Assembly: GCA_024707365.1 (NCBI GenBank) | Contig: JANPZV010000005.1 | Span: 620,001 to 684,000 of the forward strand | DNA length: 64,000 bases | Reading direction: 5' to 3' | From: Terricaulis sp. | GTDB lineage: Bacteria > Pseudomonadota > Alphaproteobacteria > Caulobacterales > Aquidulcibacteraceae | Part shown: positions 1-10,976 of the stretch, piece by piece | How positions within the stretch are numbered: the stretch's first letter is position 1 | Layout of the letters: every line of letters starts with the position of its first letter | Position numbers and translations under genes: made by a program | The notes under the pieces: model-generated | Database searches by the model: none | Told to the model about the DNA's origin: nothing | What the model saw: only the letters and a program-made list of their open reading frames with translations

Positions 1-300
1 GAGGCCCCAGCCCACCTCATCGCCCGGCCAGCCGCCCTCCTTGCCGCCCGGCCGCCAGGGGCCAAGCCGGCCGATCCATTCGCCGGTGTCGCGGCGCAGC
101 ACGGAAAACATGCCGTAACCCAGCAGCGCCCATGAGCCCGCGAGCGACGCCATGGCGCGCCAGGACGCATCGCGCGGCGCGAGACCGCCGATGAAGCGCA
201 TGGTTTCTTCTTCGGCGCCCATTTGCGCGTAATCGTCAAAATCCGCGTGCGTGGGCGGGCGGAGGATGAGGCGCGCTGTGGTGAGGGTTGGACCGTTCAT
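1..300 (-). CDS. GNAT family N-acetyltransferase, C-terminus beyond window
   Basis: The N-terminal 100 residues of a RimJ/RimL-type acetyltransferase are visible; the frame runs off the left edge with no stop. It opens with MNGPTLTTARLILRPP, the usual first strand of this subfamily, followed by a helix with EEETMRFIGG and then GEWIGRLGPW and GWPGDEVGWGL, which match the strands leading to the acetyl-CoA site. Such enzymes move an acetyl group from acetyl-CoA to an amine; the substrate cannot be read from the sequence. It lies downstream of mdh, separated from it by a terminator-like hairpin, so it is probably transcribed separately. Confidence 0.75.
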   Translation of the reverse strand, partial: MNGPTLTTARLILRPPTHADFDDYAQMGAEEETMRFIGGLAPRDASWRAMASLAGSWALLGYGMFSVLRRDTGEWIGRLGPWRPGGKEGGWPGDEVGWGL

Positions 301-325
301 GAGCGTTTCCTGTTTGCCTCAGCCT

Positions 326-366
326 AAAGAAAACGCCGCCGCGCGCCAGGGGCGTGCGACGGCGTT
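326..366 (-). terminator. Rho-independent terminator downstream of mdh
   Basis: On the minus strand an ACGCCGTCGC arm pairs with GCGGCGGCGT across a short loop (one G-U pair) and is followed by TTTTCTTT. It starts about 27 bases after the mdh stop and ends before the next minus-strand start at 300, as expected for an intrinsic terminator of mdh. Confidence 0.7.
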
Positions 367-392
367 GAACTTTGGCGCGATGCGCGGCGGGC

Positions 393-1910
<1,518 letters not shown>

Positions 1911-1967
1911 GGATTGCTCCCCTGCCCTGCGGGCAAAGGGTACGCACCGCCCGACGGCAAGGCAATG

Positions 1968-2639
1968 CTAGCGCTTGACCACCATGAGCACGCCATCGCC
2001 GATCGCTGTCACAGCGGCGTGGACGCGATCATCCGCCTTGGCTTTGGCGGCCAGCGCGCGGAGCGCGACTGTATCGGCGCTTTTATCGCCAGGATCGGCC
2101 ACGCGGCCGGACCAGAGCATGTTGTCGAACAGCATGACGCCGCCTTTGCGCAACAGCTTGAGCCCGCGCTCGTAATACGCGTCATAGCCGGTCTTATCGG
2201 CATCGATGAAGCCGAAATCATAGGCGCCGGCCTCGCGCGCGGCGAGGCGCTGATCGAGCGTTTCGATCGCCGGCTGGATGGTCAGATCAATCATCCCGTC
2301 CACGCCCGCTTCACGCCAATAGATTTGGGCTTTGGCCGTCCATTCCTCGCTGACATCGCAGGCCAGCAGGCGCGCGCCGGGGCCTTGGGTTTCCTTCATC
2401 GCCAGCGCCACCGCGAGCGCCGAATAGCCGGTGAACACGCCCACCTCGAACGCGCGGCGCGCGCCGATCATGCGCGCGATCGATTGCATGAACGCCCCCT
2501 GCTCGGGGCTGATCTGCATCTGCGCTTGCGGCAGGCTTTGCGTTTCGGCGCGGCAGCGCGCGAGCACCGGATGCTCCGGCGGATTTACATCCGCCAGATA
2601 ACGAACGAGTTCGGGCGAGAGGCCGATGGAGCTGGACAT
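1968..2639 (-). CDS. Class I SAM-dependent O-methyltransferase (Methyltransf_3 family)
   Basis: A 223-aa methyltransferase of the catechol/caffeoyl-CoA O-methyltransferase-like family. Motif I is FEVGVFTGYSALAVALA (about residues 64-80), followed by ACDVSEEW and the metal-binding stretch FGFIDADKTGYDAYYE, with MLFDNMLWSGRV near the active site. Members transfer a methyl group from SAM to a hydroxyl group, usually with a divalent metal. Bacterial substrates are mostly unknown. The gene stands alone on the minus strand, downstream of metK (which makes SAM) and separated from it by a structured repeat. Confidence 0.88.
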   Translation of the reverse strand: MSSSIGLSPELVRYLADVNPPEHPVLARCRAETQSLPQAQMQISPEQGAFMQSIARMIGARRAFEVGVFTGYSALAVALAMKETQGPGARLLACDVSEEWTAKAQIYWREAGVDGMIDLTIQPAIETLDQRLAAREAGAYDFGFIDADKTGYDAYYERGLKLLRKGGVMLFDNMLWSGRVADPGDKSADTVALRALAAKAKADDRVHAAVTAIGDGVLMVVKR

Positions 2640-2715
2640 GGAGTGAATTTAGGCGCGCGCGGGGGCGAAGCAATCCTGCTCGCCCTTGATGGGCGAGCTG
2701 TCAGCGCGCAAAGCG

Positions 2716-2864
2716 CGGAGTGGGTGAACGCGCGATGTTTGAAGGCTGGCGCAGCCACCCACTCCGTTTCGCGGCTTCGCCGCGAGCCACCTCGCCCCCA
2801 CCGAAATCGCAAGGCGATTTCGGCAGATTCAAGTACCGGCCGCGCAGCGGCCGGTGGGGCGAGG
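2716..2864. repeat. Structured intergenic inverted-repeat element
   Basis: Two stacked inverted repeats fill the gap below metK. The first pairs CGGAGTGGGT (2716-2725) with ACCCACTCCG (2757-2766). The second pairs CCTCGCCCCCACCG (from 2790) with CGGTGGGGCGAGG (to 2864). Inside are perfect hairpins: CGCGGC-TTC-GCCGCG (2770-2784), CCGAAATCGC-AAG-GCGATTTCGG (2801-2823) and CCGGCCGC-GCA-GCGGCCGG (2836-2854). The nested layout matches another element at 48547-48654, suggesting a dispersed repeat family. There is no T-run, so it is not a standard terminator. Confidence 0.7.
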
Positions 2865-2869
2865 AAGGA

Positions 2870-4090
2870 TTAGCCGAGCCGCTTCAGCTCAGCGACGAGA
2901 TCGTCGCGCTCCCAGGAGAAGCCGCCCTCATTATCGGGCGTGCGGCCGAAATGGCCGTAAGCGGCGGTGCGGGCGTAGATCGGCTTGTTGAGGCCAAGAT
3001 GCTCGCGGATGGCGCGCGGGGTGCAGCCATCGACCATCTCCGGCAGCGCCTTTTCCAGCTTGGCCGGATCGATCGTGTCCGCGCCATGGAGATCGACGTA
3101 AAAGCTCGTCGGGCGCGCCACGCCGATGGCGTAGCTGATCTGGATGGTGCAGCGATCGGCAAGGCCGGCGGCGACCACGTTTTTCGCGAGATAGCGGCAC
3201 ATATAAGCGGCCGAGCGATCCACCTTGGTCGGATCCTTGCCCGAGAAGGCGCCGCCGCCGTGGGGGCTCGCGCCGCCATAGGTATCGACGATGATCTTGC
3301 GCCCGGTGAGGCCGGCGTCGCCATCGGGGCCGCCGATTTCAAACTTGCCGGTGGGATTGATGTGCCACTCGGTTTTCTTGGTGATGAGCCCTTCGGGGAA
3401 AACGCCCTTCACATACGGCTCAAGCAGCGCGCGGATGCGCTTGGTGGAATAGGTTTCGGCGCCAAGCTTCTTGGTGTGCTGGTGGGAAACGACGATCTGC
3501 TCCACATGCACGGGCTTGCCGTTTTCATAGCGCAGCGTGACCTGGCTTTTCGCATCCGGCTCAAGCTCGGGGCGTTCGCCGCTGTGGCGCGCTTTGGCGA
3601 GCACTTTGAGGATGTTGTGGCTGTATTGCAGCGTGGCCGGCATCAGTTCGGGCGTTTCGTTGCAGGCATAGCCGAACATGATGCCCTGATCGCCCGCGCC
3701 TTCATCCTTTTTGGCGCCGGCGTCCACGCCTTGGGCGATGTGGGCCGATTGGCCGTGCAGGAAGCAGGAATAGCGCGCCTTCTCCCAATGGAAGCCCTTT
3801 TGCGCGTAGCCGATATCCTTGATGGCGGCGCGCACTTTGGGTTCAAGGCTTCCGATAATCTCTTTCGTGAGCGCCTTGTTTTCGGCCTTGGAGCCGCCGG
3901 GCTTGCCGGCGCGGACTTCGCCGGCGAGCACGATGCGGTTGGTGGTGACCAGGGTTTCGCACGCCACACGCGCTTCGGGCTCGGCGCTCAGGAAGGCGTC
4001 CACCACCGTATCGGATATGCGGTCCGCGACCTTATCGGGGTGGCCTTCAGAGACACTTTCGCTGGTGAAGACGTAGGAATTTCTGGTCAC
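2870..4090 (-). CDS. metK: S-adenosylmethionine synthetase
   Basis: Makes S-adenosylmethionine from methionine and ATP. The 406-aa product has all the signatures: [14 protein letters not shown] at the N-terminus, [12 protein letters not shown] in the middle and the glycine-rich [19 protein letters not shown] loop. I chose the GTG at 4090: it gives the usual (M)[15 protein letters not shown] start and has GGAG seven bases upstream. An in-frame ATG about 13 codons earlier is possible but adds residues not seen in the family. It follows lnt and the XRE regulator on the same strand, a conserved alphaproteobacterial order. I looked for a SAM-sensing riboswitch in the 76-base gap and did not recognise one. 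Confidence 0.96.
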   Translation of the reverse strand: MTRNSYVFTSESVSEGHPDKVADRISDTVVDAFLSAEPEARVACETLVTTNRIVLAGEVRAGKPGGSKAENKALTKEIIGSLEPKVRAAIKDIGYAQKGFHWEKARYSCFLHGQSAHIAQGVDAGAKKDEGAGDQGIMFGYACNETPELMPATLQYSHNILKVLAKARHSGERPELEPDAKSQVTLRYENGKPVHVEQIVVSHQHTKKLGAETYSTKRIRALLEPYVKGVFPEGLITKKTEWHINPTGKFEIGGPDGDAGLTGRKIIVDTYGGASPHGGGAFSGKDPTKVDRSAAYMCRYLAKNVVAAGLADRCTIQISYAIGVARPTSFYVDLHGADTIDPAKLEKALPEMVDGCTPRAIREHLGLNKPIYARTAAYGHFGRTPDNEGGFSWERDDLVAELKRLG

Positions 4091-4166
4091 TCGGATTCTC
4101 CGCCCCTGAAAAATAAAGCGGTCCGTCATAAGAAGATGCGGCGCTTGAAGCAACAATAGCGGGCGT

Positions 4167-4577
4167 TTAGCCGCGCTTACCTTGCTCTTCCTCAGCCAGC
4201 GCGCGCACCAGCTCGACGACGCGGCGGCGCACCTTGACGTTCTTAATACCCGCAAACAGCGCCATCATCTGCGCGCCCTCGGGCGTCGCGAGCACGTCAT
4301 CCACAAAATCGCGCTGGGTTTCAGCGACGCCGGCGGCGGCGCGGGCGCTCAAGTTTTCAAAAAACCGCGAAACCGGCATGTCGAGAGCCGAGGCAATATC
4401 GAACAAGCGGCTTGCAGCTATTCGATTGACGCCCTTCTCGTATTTCTGAACTTGCTGGAAGGTTACACCGAGTAATTCCGCGAGCTTTTCTTGGCTCATG
4501 CCAATCTCGAGCCGGCGAGTACGCACCCTTTGGCCCAGTTTCTTATCGACTGCGTTGGCGGCCCGTTCGTCCGACAT
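4167..4577 (-). CDS. XRE-family transcriptional regulator, PraR-like
   Basis: A 136-aa regulator with a Cro/C1 helix-turn-helix at about residues 13-70: [20 protein letters not shown], then [23 protein letters not shown] as the recognition region. A helical C-terminal tail ends in [17 protein letters not shown]. Sequence and position between lnt and metK match the conserved alphaproteobacterial regulator called PraR in rhizobia, where it affects biofilm and quorum-sensing genes. That role here is inference. It starts 10 bases after lnt and is probably co-transcribed with lnt and metK. Confidence 0.88.
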   Translation of the reverse strand: MSDERAANAVDKKLGQRVRTRRLEIGMSQEKLAELLGVTFQQVQKYEKGVNRIAASRLFDIASALDMPVSRFFENLSARAAAGVAETQRDFVDDVLATPEGAQMMALFAGIKNVKVRRRVVELVRALAEEEQGKRG

Positions 4578-4587
4578 GGATTTCTTT

Positions 4588-6177
4588 CTAGAAGCTTCGC
4601 GAGGGCAGCACCAACCGCAATGAAGCGATGATTACAAGTAGGAATGCGATCAATGACAGACCCCAGCGTGCATAAACCGTCTCCGCCAAAGCATTCGGCA
4701 ATTGCGCCTCGGCATACAGCACTCCGGCACGTGTTTCGCGGACAACGCGACCAAATGGATCAATTATTGCCGAAATTCCGCCCGAAGCCGCACGCGCCAT
4801 CGGCAGCCCCTCCTCGATCGCGCGATAACGCGCCATCGCGTAATGCTGCCAGGGGCCGGTTCCGTTGCCGAACCAGGCGTCATTGGTGACTGAGACGATC
4901 CAGCCGGGGCGATCGGCCCCGCGCGGGGTCAGGCCCGGAAAGATCGCTTCGTAGCAGATGAGCACGGCGGCGGGGGGCGCATCGGGGATCACCAGTCGCA
5001 TGGGCGGCGCCCCCGCCTCAAACCCCGCGCCGATGCGTTGCAACGGCGCGATGTTGAGCGTGCTGACGAGTGACCAGAGCGGGATGAATTCGCCGAACGG
5101 AACAAGGCGGTGCTTGTCGTAAATCTGGCTGAGGCGCGGAACGCCGCTCACGCCATCGATCACGGCCGCGGAATTGAAATGCGCCACCTCATCGCCGCGC
5201 GGCTCGCGGCGCGTGAGCCCCGCGATCAGCACGCGATCGCCCATGCCCTGCCCCACGGCGTCGAGGAATTCCGGGTTCTCCAGCATGTAGAAATTGACCA
5301 CAGGGATCGCGCCCTCGGGCCAGATCACAACCGCGGCGCGGCTATCGCGCGGCGGGCCGGAGGCGTCGAGATAGCGCTGCAGCACGCGCCATTCCTGATC
5401 GGTGCGGCTTTGCCATTTCTCCGCTTGGCCGAGCCCGGAATCGGCCACGCGCACGATCGGTTGCGCGCCGGGCAGATCGATCGGCGCGCTGGCGATGCGC
5501 TGCGCGCCCCAGCCCCACATGAGGCCGATGCACAAACCGGCGACGATCAGCGGCGCAAACCGCCGGCCCGCGCCGGCGCCCGCGTCCGCCAGCGCCGCCG
5601 GCGCGGCGAACAAAAACAGCGTGATGAGCGAAAGCCCGTAGGCGCCGATCAGCGCCGCCATTTGCGAAACAGGCTCGCCCGGCGTCCACACATAAGCGGG
5701 CAAAAGCCAGGGCAAACCGCCGAACAGATGCCCGCGAAGCCACTCAGTGATGAAGATGATCGCCGCGAAGCTGGCGATGCGGCGCAGATCGCGCGTCCAC
5801 ACCGCCATGGCGAGCGCGCAACCGAAGGCCCAGAACAGCGCGAGCACAAGCGCCAAGCCCAGCACAGCCGGCGCGCCCCAGAGCGGCCCCCATGCATCGG
5901 AATCAACCAGGAACGCCGAGGAAATCCAATAGACGCCAGTGCTGAAATGGCCGAGGCCAAACCAGAGCCCGGCGCCGAACGCCGCGCGGATCGGCTTTGG
6001 CTTGGCATGGGCGCTATCGAGCAGCCAAACCAGCACAACGAGCGCGAGCGCGTAGAGCGGGGTCCATTGAAACGGCGCGTGGCCGAGCGTGGCGAGCGCG
6101 CCCGCGCCAATTGCGAGAAAGCGCCGCTGCCAGGGCGTGCGCGCGTCAAACCATTGGTGGATGCGCGAGGCGGTCAT
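4588..6177 (-). CDS. lnt: Apolipoprotein N-acyltransferase
   Basis: Inner-membrane enzyme that adds the third acyl chain to the N-terminal cysteine of lipoproteins. The N-terminal part (about residues 20-220) is a multi-span membrane domain, followed by a periplasmic nitrilase fold and a last membrane span. The catalytic triad is visible: Glu in VIWPEGAIP, Lys in YDKHRLVPFGE and Cys in LICYEAIF, with SVTNDAWFGNGTGPWQH behind it. Length is 529 aa. The ATG at 6177 is preferred over a GTG two codons upstream because GGAG lies five bases before it. Several lipoproteins in this window are possible substrates. Confidence 0.95.
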   Translation of the reverse strand: MTASRIHQWFDARTPWQRRFLAIGAGALATLGHAPFQWTPLYALALVVLVWLLDSAHAKPKPIRAAFGAGLWFGLGHFSTGVYWISSAFLVDSDAWGPLWGAPAVLGLALVLALFWAFGCALAMAVWTRDLRRIASFAAIIFITEWLRGHLFGGLPWLLPAYVWTPGEPVSQMAALIGAYGLSLITLFLFAAPAALADAGAGAGRRFAPLIVAGLCIGLMWGWGAQRIASAPIDLPGAQPIVRVADSGLGQAEKWQSRTDQEWRVLQRYLDASGPPRDSRAAVVIWPEGAIPVVNFYMLENPEFLDAVGQGMGDRVLIAGLTRREPRGDEVAHFNSAAVIDGVSGVPRLSQIYDKHRLVPFGEFIPLWSLVSTLNIAPLQRIGAGFEAGAPPMRLVIPDAPPAAVLICYEAIFPGLTPRGADRPGWIVSVTNDAWFGNGTGPWQHYAMARYRAIEEGLPMARAASGGISAIIDPFGRVVRETRAGVLYAEAQLPNALAETVYARWGLSLIAFLLVIIASLRLVLPSRSF

Positions 6178-6292
6178 CGACACTCCGTGCGGCGCGGTGT
6201 TGGACCCTGAGTTGCGCGCGCCGTCAATTGCTCCTCATCGCAGGCATGGCCCTTTGCGGCGCCCGCATGGCGTGTGGAGGCAGGGCTGGCGC

Positions 6293-7195
6293 TCAAACGG
6301 CTGAATTTGCGCGCTTTATGCGGATGCGTTTCACGCGGCGCGGATCGGCGTCGATGATTTCCACGTCAAACCCCGCAGGGTGATGAAGGATTTCGCCACG
6401 TTGCGGCAAGCGCCCGGCGAGCGCAACGGCAAGGCCGGCCGCGGTGTCGAACTCATCTTCGTGCTCCGGCAGATCGAGGCCCGCGCCGAGCTTTTGTTCC
6501 AATTCTTCGATCGAGGCGCGGCCATCGGCTTCAAACGCGCCGAAGGGGCGCTCTTGCACCAGGCCATCATCCTCATCGTGCTCATCTTCGATGGCGCCGA
6601 CGATCTGCTCAACCAGATCCTCCATCGAGACCAGCCCATCGGTGCCGCCATATTCATCGACGACAAGCGCGAGATGGATGCGGCTCGATTGCATTTTGAG
6701 GAAGAGAGTCGCCAGCGTCATCGATTGCGGCACAAACAGAATATCGCGCTTGATGCGGGCCAAAGCGCGATCGGAAAATTTCGAGCGCGGCTCGCCGTTT
6801 TCATCGGGCGCGAGCAAGGACATCACATCGCGCACATGCACAAAGCCCTGCGGATCGTCGAGCGTTTCGCCATAGACGGGCAAGCGCGAGTGCTGGCTCT
6901 CGGAAAATTCGCGCGCGGCCTCCCCTAGCGTGGAGGAGATTTCAATGGCGACGATGCCTGCGCGCGGGCGCATCACGTCAGCCACGCGAAGGCGGTCAAA
7001 ACTGGCGGCGCGCAGGATCAGATCCTTGTGCGCGCCCTCGATGGCTTCGCCGCGATCTTCGCGCTCACGCAGCGCCTCTTCCACGGCGGCGGCGGGCCCC
7101 GCGCTTTCCTTCGCAAAATAGCGGGTGAAACGCTGAATAAGGCCCGCGCGTCTTCGCGAGGGTTGTTCTGGGCTGTCGTCGCCTATGTCGGCCAT
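6293..7195 (-). CDS. corC: CBS-domain hemolysin-like protein (CorC/TlyC family)
   Basis: A soluble 300-aa protein with two CBS domains (about residues 65-195, including VMRPRAGIVAIE and SRLPVYGETLDDPQGFVHVRD) and a C-terminal CorC_HlyC domain. DEYGGTDGLVSMEDLVEQIVG is the typical junction. CorC proteins are linked to magnesium/cobalt efflux and nucleotide sensing. The gene sits between ybeY and lnt, as it does in many proteobacteria. Annotation as a true hemolysin is not supported. Confidence 0.92.
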   Translation of the reverse strand: MADIGDDSPEQPSRRRAGLIQRFTRYFAKESAGPAAAVEEALREREDRGEAIEGAHKDLILRAASFDRLRVADVMRPRAGIVAIEISSTLGEAAREFSESQHSRLPVYGETLDDPQGFVHVRDVMSLLAPDENGEPRSKFSDRALARIKRDILFVPQSMTLATLFLKMQSSRIHLALVVDEYGGTDGLVSMEDLVEQIVGAIEDEHDEDDGLVQERPFGAFEADGRASIEELEQKLGAGLDLPEHEDEFDTAAGLAVALAGRLPQRGEILHHPAGFDVEIIDADPRRVKRIRIKRANSAV

Positions 7196-7225
7196 GCTTG
7201 GTCTGTCGCACTCCTTTTTGCGCCG

Positions 7226-7674
7226 CTAAGCGTAGGGATCTTCTATCCCAAGCTCAGCGAGAATGGCGCGCTCACGCGCTTCCATCCGCTCGGCGTCTTC
7301 CGGCTCCAAATGATCATAACCCAAAAGATGCAGAAAGCCGTGCACCACAAGATGAGACGCATGGTGAACGAAGCTTTTGCCTTGAATTTCCGCTTCCCGC
7401 GCAATGGTTTCGGCCGCGAGGGCGATATCGCCCAAGAACCCCGCCTCCCCGCCGCTGGCGGAAAGGAGAGCACATTGGTGGGGCCGGGCTTGTTGCGGAA
7501 TTGCTGATTGAGCCCAGCGATGGCCGCGTCATCGGCCAGCAACACAGCGATTGAGCCGCCCTCGTCCTCACTCAACGCGGCGCGATTGAGCGCGCGCGAG
7601 AGCGCATCCTCAAGCCCTGCCCACGCATCAGCCTCGACGATAAAATCGATCGATAATGGAGGCTCGTCAGCCAT
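7226..7674 (-). CDS. ybeY: Endoribonuclease YbeY, frameshifted near 7440
   Basis: Zinc-dependent RNase that matures 16S rRNA and monitors ribosome quality. The N-terminal frame ([11 protein letters not shown] to [11 protein letters not shown]) is followed, in the next frame, by [12 protein letters not shown] and the metal-binding motif [15 protein letters not shown]. The break falls in a GGGG run; five Gs would restore a 149-aa protein of normal size. The ATG at 7674 overlaps the end of phoH by 8 bases, so translation is probably coupled. With every catalytic histidine intact after the break, a sequencing error is likelier than a dead gene. Confidence 0.9.
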
Positions 7675-8662
7675 GGCCGGTTTCGTCGCGCTGATAGGCT
7701 TCGACGATCTTGGCGACGAGCCGGTGGCGCACGACATCCTGCGCGGCGAAGCGGATCACCTCAACACCCTCAATGCCTTCAAGGATCGAGATGGCGTGCG
7801 CAAGGCCCGATTGATCGGGGCGCACCAGGTCGATCTGCGAGGGATCGCCGGTGACCACCATGCGCGAGCCTTCGCCCAGGCGCGTGAGCACCATCTTCAT
7901 TTGCAGCACGGTGGCGTTCTGCGCTTCATCGGCGATGACGAACGCGTTCGAGAGCGTGCGCCCGCGCATGAAGGCGACAGGCGCGACCTCGATCTGGCGC
8001 CGCTCACGCCGGATCTTGAGATCGTTTTCACTCATCTGGCTGCGGAACGCATCCCAGATGGGTTGCAGATACGGATCGACCTTTTCCGAAAGATCGCCGG
8101 GCAGATAACCAAGCTTTTCGCCCGCCTCCACAGCAGGGCGCGTGACGATGATCTTATCCACGCGCTCTTGCTTGAGCGCTTCAACCGCGGCGGCGACGGC
8201 AAGGAAGGTTTTGCCGGTGCCAGCGGGGCCGACGCCGAAGATGAGATCGATCCGCTCATCCCGCAGCGCATCGACATAATGCACTTGGCGCGGCGTGCGC
8301 AGCGTCAGCCCGCCAAGCTGCGGCAGCGTCAGCGGCGCGGCGCTATCGGGATCGCCATCTGAAAACGAGATCGCGGCTTGCACATCGCCTTCGCGCACGC
8401 GGCCCTTGCGGCGCGCGAGATCGGCCAGCGCATCGATGATACGCTGCGCGCGATCGAGATCGGCTTCGGATTTGGCGCGGATCAGCACGCGATCGCCTTG
8501 GGCGTCGAGCGTGAGATTGTAGGCAGGCTGCCCGCGCGGGGCGGAAGGATCGCGGAACGATTCCTGGATATTGGCCAAATGCCGGTGCAGCGGGCCGAAC
8601 ACGGCCTGCGCCACGCCCGCTTCTGAAAGCGCTATGGTGCGGGAAAATTCGCCCTCGTTCAC
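7667..8662 (-). CDS. phoH: PhoH family ATPase
   Basis: A 331-aa PhoH-like protein (YbeZ type). An N-terminal KH-like region is followed by the ATPase core with Walker A GPAGTGKT at residues 145-152 and Walker [11 protein letters not shown]. The motif GDPSQIDL is typical of the family. YbeZ works with YbeY in rRNA processing, and the two genes overlap here. The start is GTG at 8662, sharing GTGA with the miaB stop, which indicates a tightly coupled miaB-phoH-ybeY operon. Confidence 0.95.
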   Translation of the reverse strand: MNEGEFSRTIALSEAGVAQAVFGPLHRHLANIQESFRDPSAPRGQPAYNLTLDAQGDRVLIRAKSEADLDRAQRIIDALADLARRKGRVREGDVQAAISFSDGDPDSAAPLTLPQLGGLTLRTPRQVHYVDALRDERIDLIFGVGPAGTGKTFLAVAAAVEALKQERVDKIIVTRPAVEAGEKLGYLPGDLSEKVDPYLQPIWDAFRSQMSENDLKIRRERRQIEVAPVAFMRGRTLSNAFVIADEAQNATVLQMKMVLTRLGEGSRMVVTGDPSQIDLVRPDQSGLAHAISILEGIEGVEVIRFAAQDVVRHRLVAKIVEAYQRDETGHG

Positions 8663-10017
8663 GCAGCCTCCGTTTCGGCGACAACGCGCTCACCCGTCAG
8701 TGAGTTCTGTGTCGCGCCGATGATTTTCACACGCACGATCTCCCCATCGCGCGCCCGCTCATCCATGAAATGCACCGCTTGCAGATAGGGCGAGCGGCCA
8801 TGCGCTTGGCCCGGCCTACGGCCCCTGCCCGCGACGAGAATATCGAGCGTGCGCCCGATCTGGCTTTCATTGAAGGCGCGCTGCTGCTCAGAAAGCAGCG
8901 CTTGCAATGCGGCGAGGCGCTCGGCTTTCGCTTCTTCCTTCACTTGGCCCATCATCGCCGCCGCCGGCGTGCCGGGGCGCGGGGAATATTTGAACGAATA
9001 GGCCGAGGCAAAGCGCACATCGCGCACCAGCGCCATCGTCTCCTCGAAATCCTGATCCCGCTCACCGGGGAAGCCGACGATGAAATCGGTGGAGAGCGCG
9101 ATGTCGGGCCGCGCGGCGCGCAGGCGGGCGATGATGCCGCGATAAAACGCGCCGTCATGCTTGCGGTTCATCGCCTTGAGCACGCGATCGGAGCCCGATT
9201 GCACCGGAAGGTGCAGATACGGCATGAGCTTAGGCTCGGCGCCATGCAGCGCGATCAGCTCTTCCGTCATCTCGACAGGATGAGACGTGGTATAGCGGAT
9301 GCGGGCGATGCCATTGATCTCAGCGATGGCGGAAAGCAGATCGGCAAAGCCGCTTGAGCCCTCGCCATGATAGGCGTTGACGTTCTGCCCAAGCAGCGTG
9401 ATTTCGCGCACGCCGGCATCCGCCAGCGCGCGGGCTTCAGCCAGAATATCCGCCACCGGGCGCGAATATTCGGCCCCGCGCGTATAGGGCACGACGCAGA
9501 AGGTGCAGAATTTATCGCAGCCTTCCTGGATCGATAAAAACGCCGACACGCCATCGGGGGCGCGCGCGGGCAGCGCGTCGAATTTTTCCTGCGCGGTGAA
9601 ATCTGCGGCCAGGCGCTCTCCGGTTTTGCGCGCGGCGCGGGCGATCAGCTCGGGCAGTTTGTGATAAGCTTGGGGGCCGACGACGAGATCAACCTCCGGC
9701 GCGCGGGCGATGATCTCCTCGCCCTCGGCCTGGGCGACGCACCCGGCTATGGCGATGGTGGTGGTTTTGCCCTCCCCCGCGCGGCGCTCCTTGTGCGCGC
9801 GCAAGCGGCCGATTTCGGAATAGACTTTTTCAGTCGCCTTCTCGCGGATGTGGCAGGTGTTGAGCACGACAAGATCGGCGTCATCGGGCTTATCGACCGG
9901 CGCATAGCCCAGGGGGCTGAGCACATCGCGCATGCGCTCGCTATCATAGACGTTCATCTGGCAGCCATAGGTCTCGATAAAGAGACGCTTCGGTTCAGGC
10001 CGCTTTTTCTCTGACAT
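8659..10017 (-). CDS. miaB: tRNA-2-methylthio-N6-dimethylallyladenosine synthase
   Basis: Radical-SAM methylthiotransferase acting on adenosine 37 of tRNAs. Domain order: UPF0004 domain ([26 protein letters not shown] and IAGCVAQ carrying the auxiliary-cluster cysteines), radical SAM core with [17 protein letters not shown] (CxxxCxxC), then a C-terminal TRAM domain. At 452 aa it is full length. It lies 11 bases after fur and overlaps phoH by four bases. Confidence 0.96.
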   Translation of the reverse strand: MSEKKRPEPKRLFIETYGCQMNVYDSERMRDVLSPLGYAPVDKPDDADLVVLNTCHIREKATEKVYSEIGRLRAHKERRAGEGKTTTIAIAGCVAQAEGEEIIARAPEVDLVVGPQAYHKLPELIARAARKTGERLAADFTAQEKFDALPARAPDGVSAFLSIQEGCDKFCTFCVVPYTRGAEYSRPVADILAEARALADAGVREITLLGQNVNAYHGEGSSGFADLLSAIAEINGIARIRYTTSHPVEMTEELIALHGAEPKLMPYLHLPVQSGSDRVLKAMNRKHDGAFYRGIIARLRAARPDIALSTDFIVGFPGERDQDFEETMALVRDVRFASAYSFKYSPRPGTPAAAMMGQVKEEAKAERLAALQALLSEQQRAFNESQIGRTLDILVAGRGRRPGQAHGRSPYLQAVHFMDERARDGEIVRVKIIGATQNSLTGERVVAETEAA

Positions 10018-10028
10018 TCGGGTTCTTC

Positions 10029-10468
10029 TTAGCCGGCCTTCTTGGCGGCGGCGGCCTTGGCTTTTTCATCCATCGGCACGCCGTAGAGCTCAAGGCGGTG
10101 ATCGACCAGCTTGTAGCCGAGCCGCTTGGCGATCTCATGTTGCAGCCGCTCGATCTCGGGATCGACAAACTCGATCACATCGCCGGTTTTCATGTCGATG
10201 AGGTGATCGTGGTGATGCTGGGGCACCTCTTCATAGCGCGAGCGCCCGTCGCGGAAATCGTGCCGCTCAAGATGCCGGCTTCCTCGAACAGACGCACGGT
10301 GCGGTACACCGTGGCGATGGAAATGCCGGAATCGACCGCCGCAGCGCGGCGGTGCAATTCTTCCACATCGGGGTGGTCATGGCTGTTGGAGACGACGCGC
10401 GCGATCACGCGGCGCTGCTCGGTCATGCGCATGCCTTTTTCGACGCAGAGTTTTTCTACACGGTCCAT
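10029..10468 (-). CDS. fur: Ferric uptake regulator family protein, frameshifted near 10273
   Basis: Metal-dependent repressor. The N-terminal frame gives a winged helix ([14 protein letters not shown], then [19 protein letters not shown]). The next frame continues with [13 protein letters not shown] and the metal-site motif [19 protein letters not shown]. One missing base in the ATCTTGAG stretch explains the break; restored length is 146 aa. In alphaproteobacteria this Fur type may respond to iron or manganese (Mur), which sequence alone does not settle. It sits upstream of miaB and downstream of rimI. Confidence 0.92.
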
Positions 10469-10526
10469 AGCTTCCTCTGCGCGCAGAGATAGCGCCTCAG
10501 AGGCGCGCGGTCCACCTCGGGGGCGG

Positions 10527-10976
10527 TTAATCGGGGGCGTTTAGCGCCAAGCGCATGACGATGGCGTCCACTTGGCCAGCCTCTGTCTTGTAATAGCCAG
10601 GGCGCCGGCCGGCCGCTTCAAAGCCCAGCTTGGCGTAAAGCGCGCGGGCGGGCGCGTTATCTTCGGCCACTTCAAGGTGCATCTGCGCGGCCCCGCGCGC
10701 GGCGGCGGCGGCGAGCGCGGCGCTGACAAGCGCGGCCCCAAGGCCGGCCGCGCGCGCCTCGGGCGCAACCGCGACTGTCAGCAGCTCAGAATCGGCGCCA
10801 ATCGCCCAGGCCATGACAAACCCCTGCGCGGCCTCCGCCTCCTGCGCCAAAAGCGCAAAGGTCGTAGGGTTTTGCAAAAGCGTCGCGATCTCGGTTGCGC
10901 TCCAAGGGCGCGGAAAAGCGCGCGCGTGCAGATCGGCCAATAAGGGCGCAGCGGTGAGATCGGCGGACGCGATCAT
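10527..10976 (-). CDS. rimI: Ribosomal-protein-alanine N-acetyltransferase-like GNAT protein
   Basis: A 149-aa GNAT enzyme. The acetyl-CoA motif is in LTVAVAPEARAAGLGAALV, followed by the RimI-typical HLEVAEDNAPARALYAKLGFEAAGRRPGYY region. RimI acetylates the N-terminal alanine of ribosomal protein S18. Its ATG shares ATGA with the stop of tsaB, and the tsaB-rimI pairing is widely conserved, which supports the assignment over a generic acetyltransferase. Confidence 0.9.
   Translation of the reverse strand: MIASADLTAAPLLADLHARAFPRPWSATEIATLLQNPTTFALLAQEAEAAQGFVMAWAIGADSELLTVAVAPEARAAGLGAALVSAALAAAAARGAAQMHLEVAEDNAPARALYAKLGFEAAGRRPGYYKTEAGQVDAIVMRLALNAPD

Noticed and set aside
4091-4166. Possible SAM-responsive riboswitch upstream of metK
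   Set aside because: The 76-base leader lacks the conserved core of the SAM-II or SAM/SAH types as far as I can see by eye.
5233-5240. Frequent GCGATCGC octamers resembling the cyanobacterial HIP1 repeat
   Set aside because: Those I looked at lie within genes and arise from common codon strings such as GCG ATC GC; no regular spacing or intergenic enrichment was seen.
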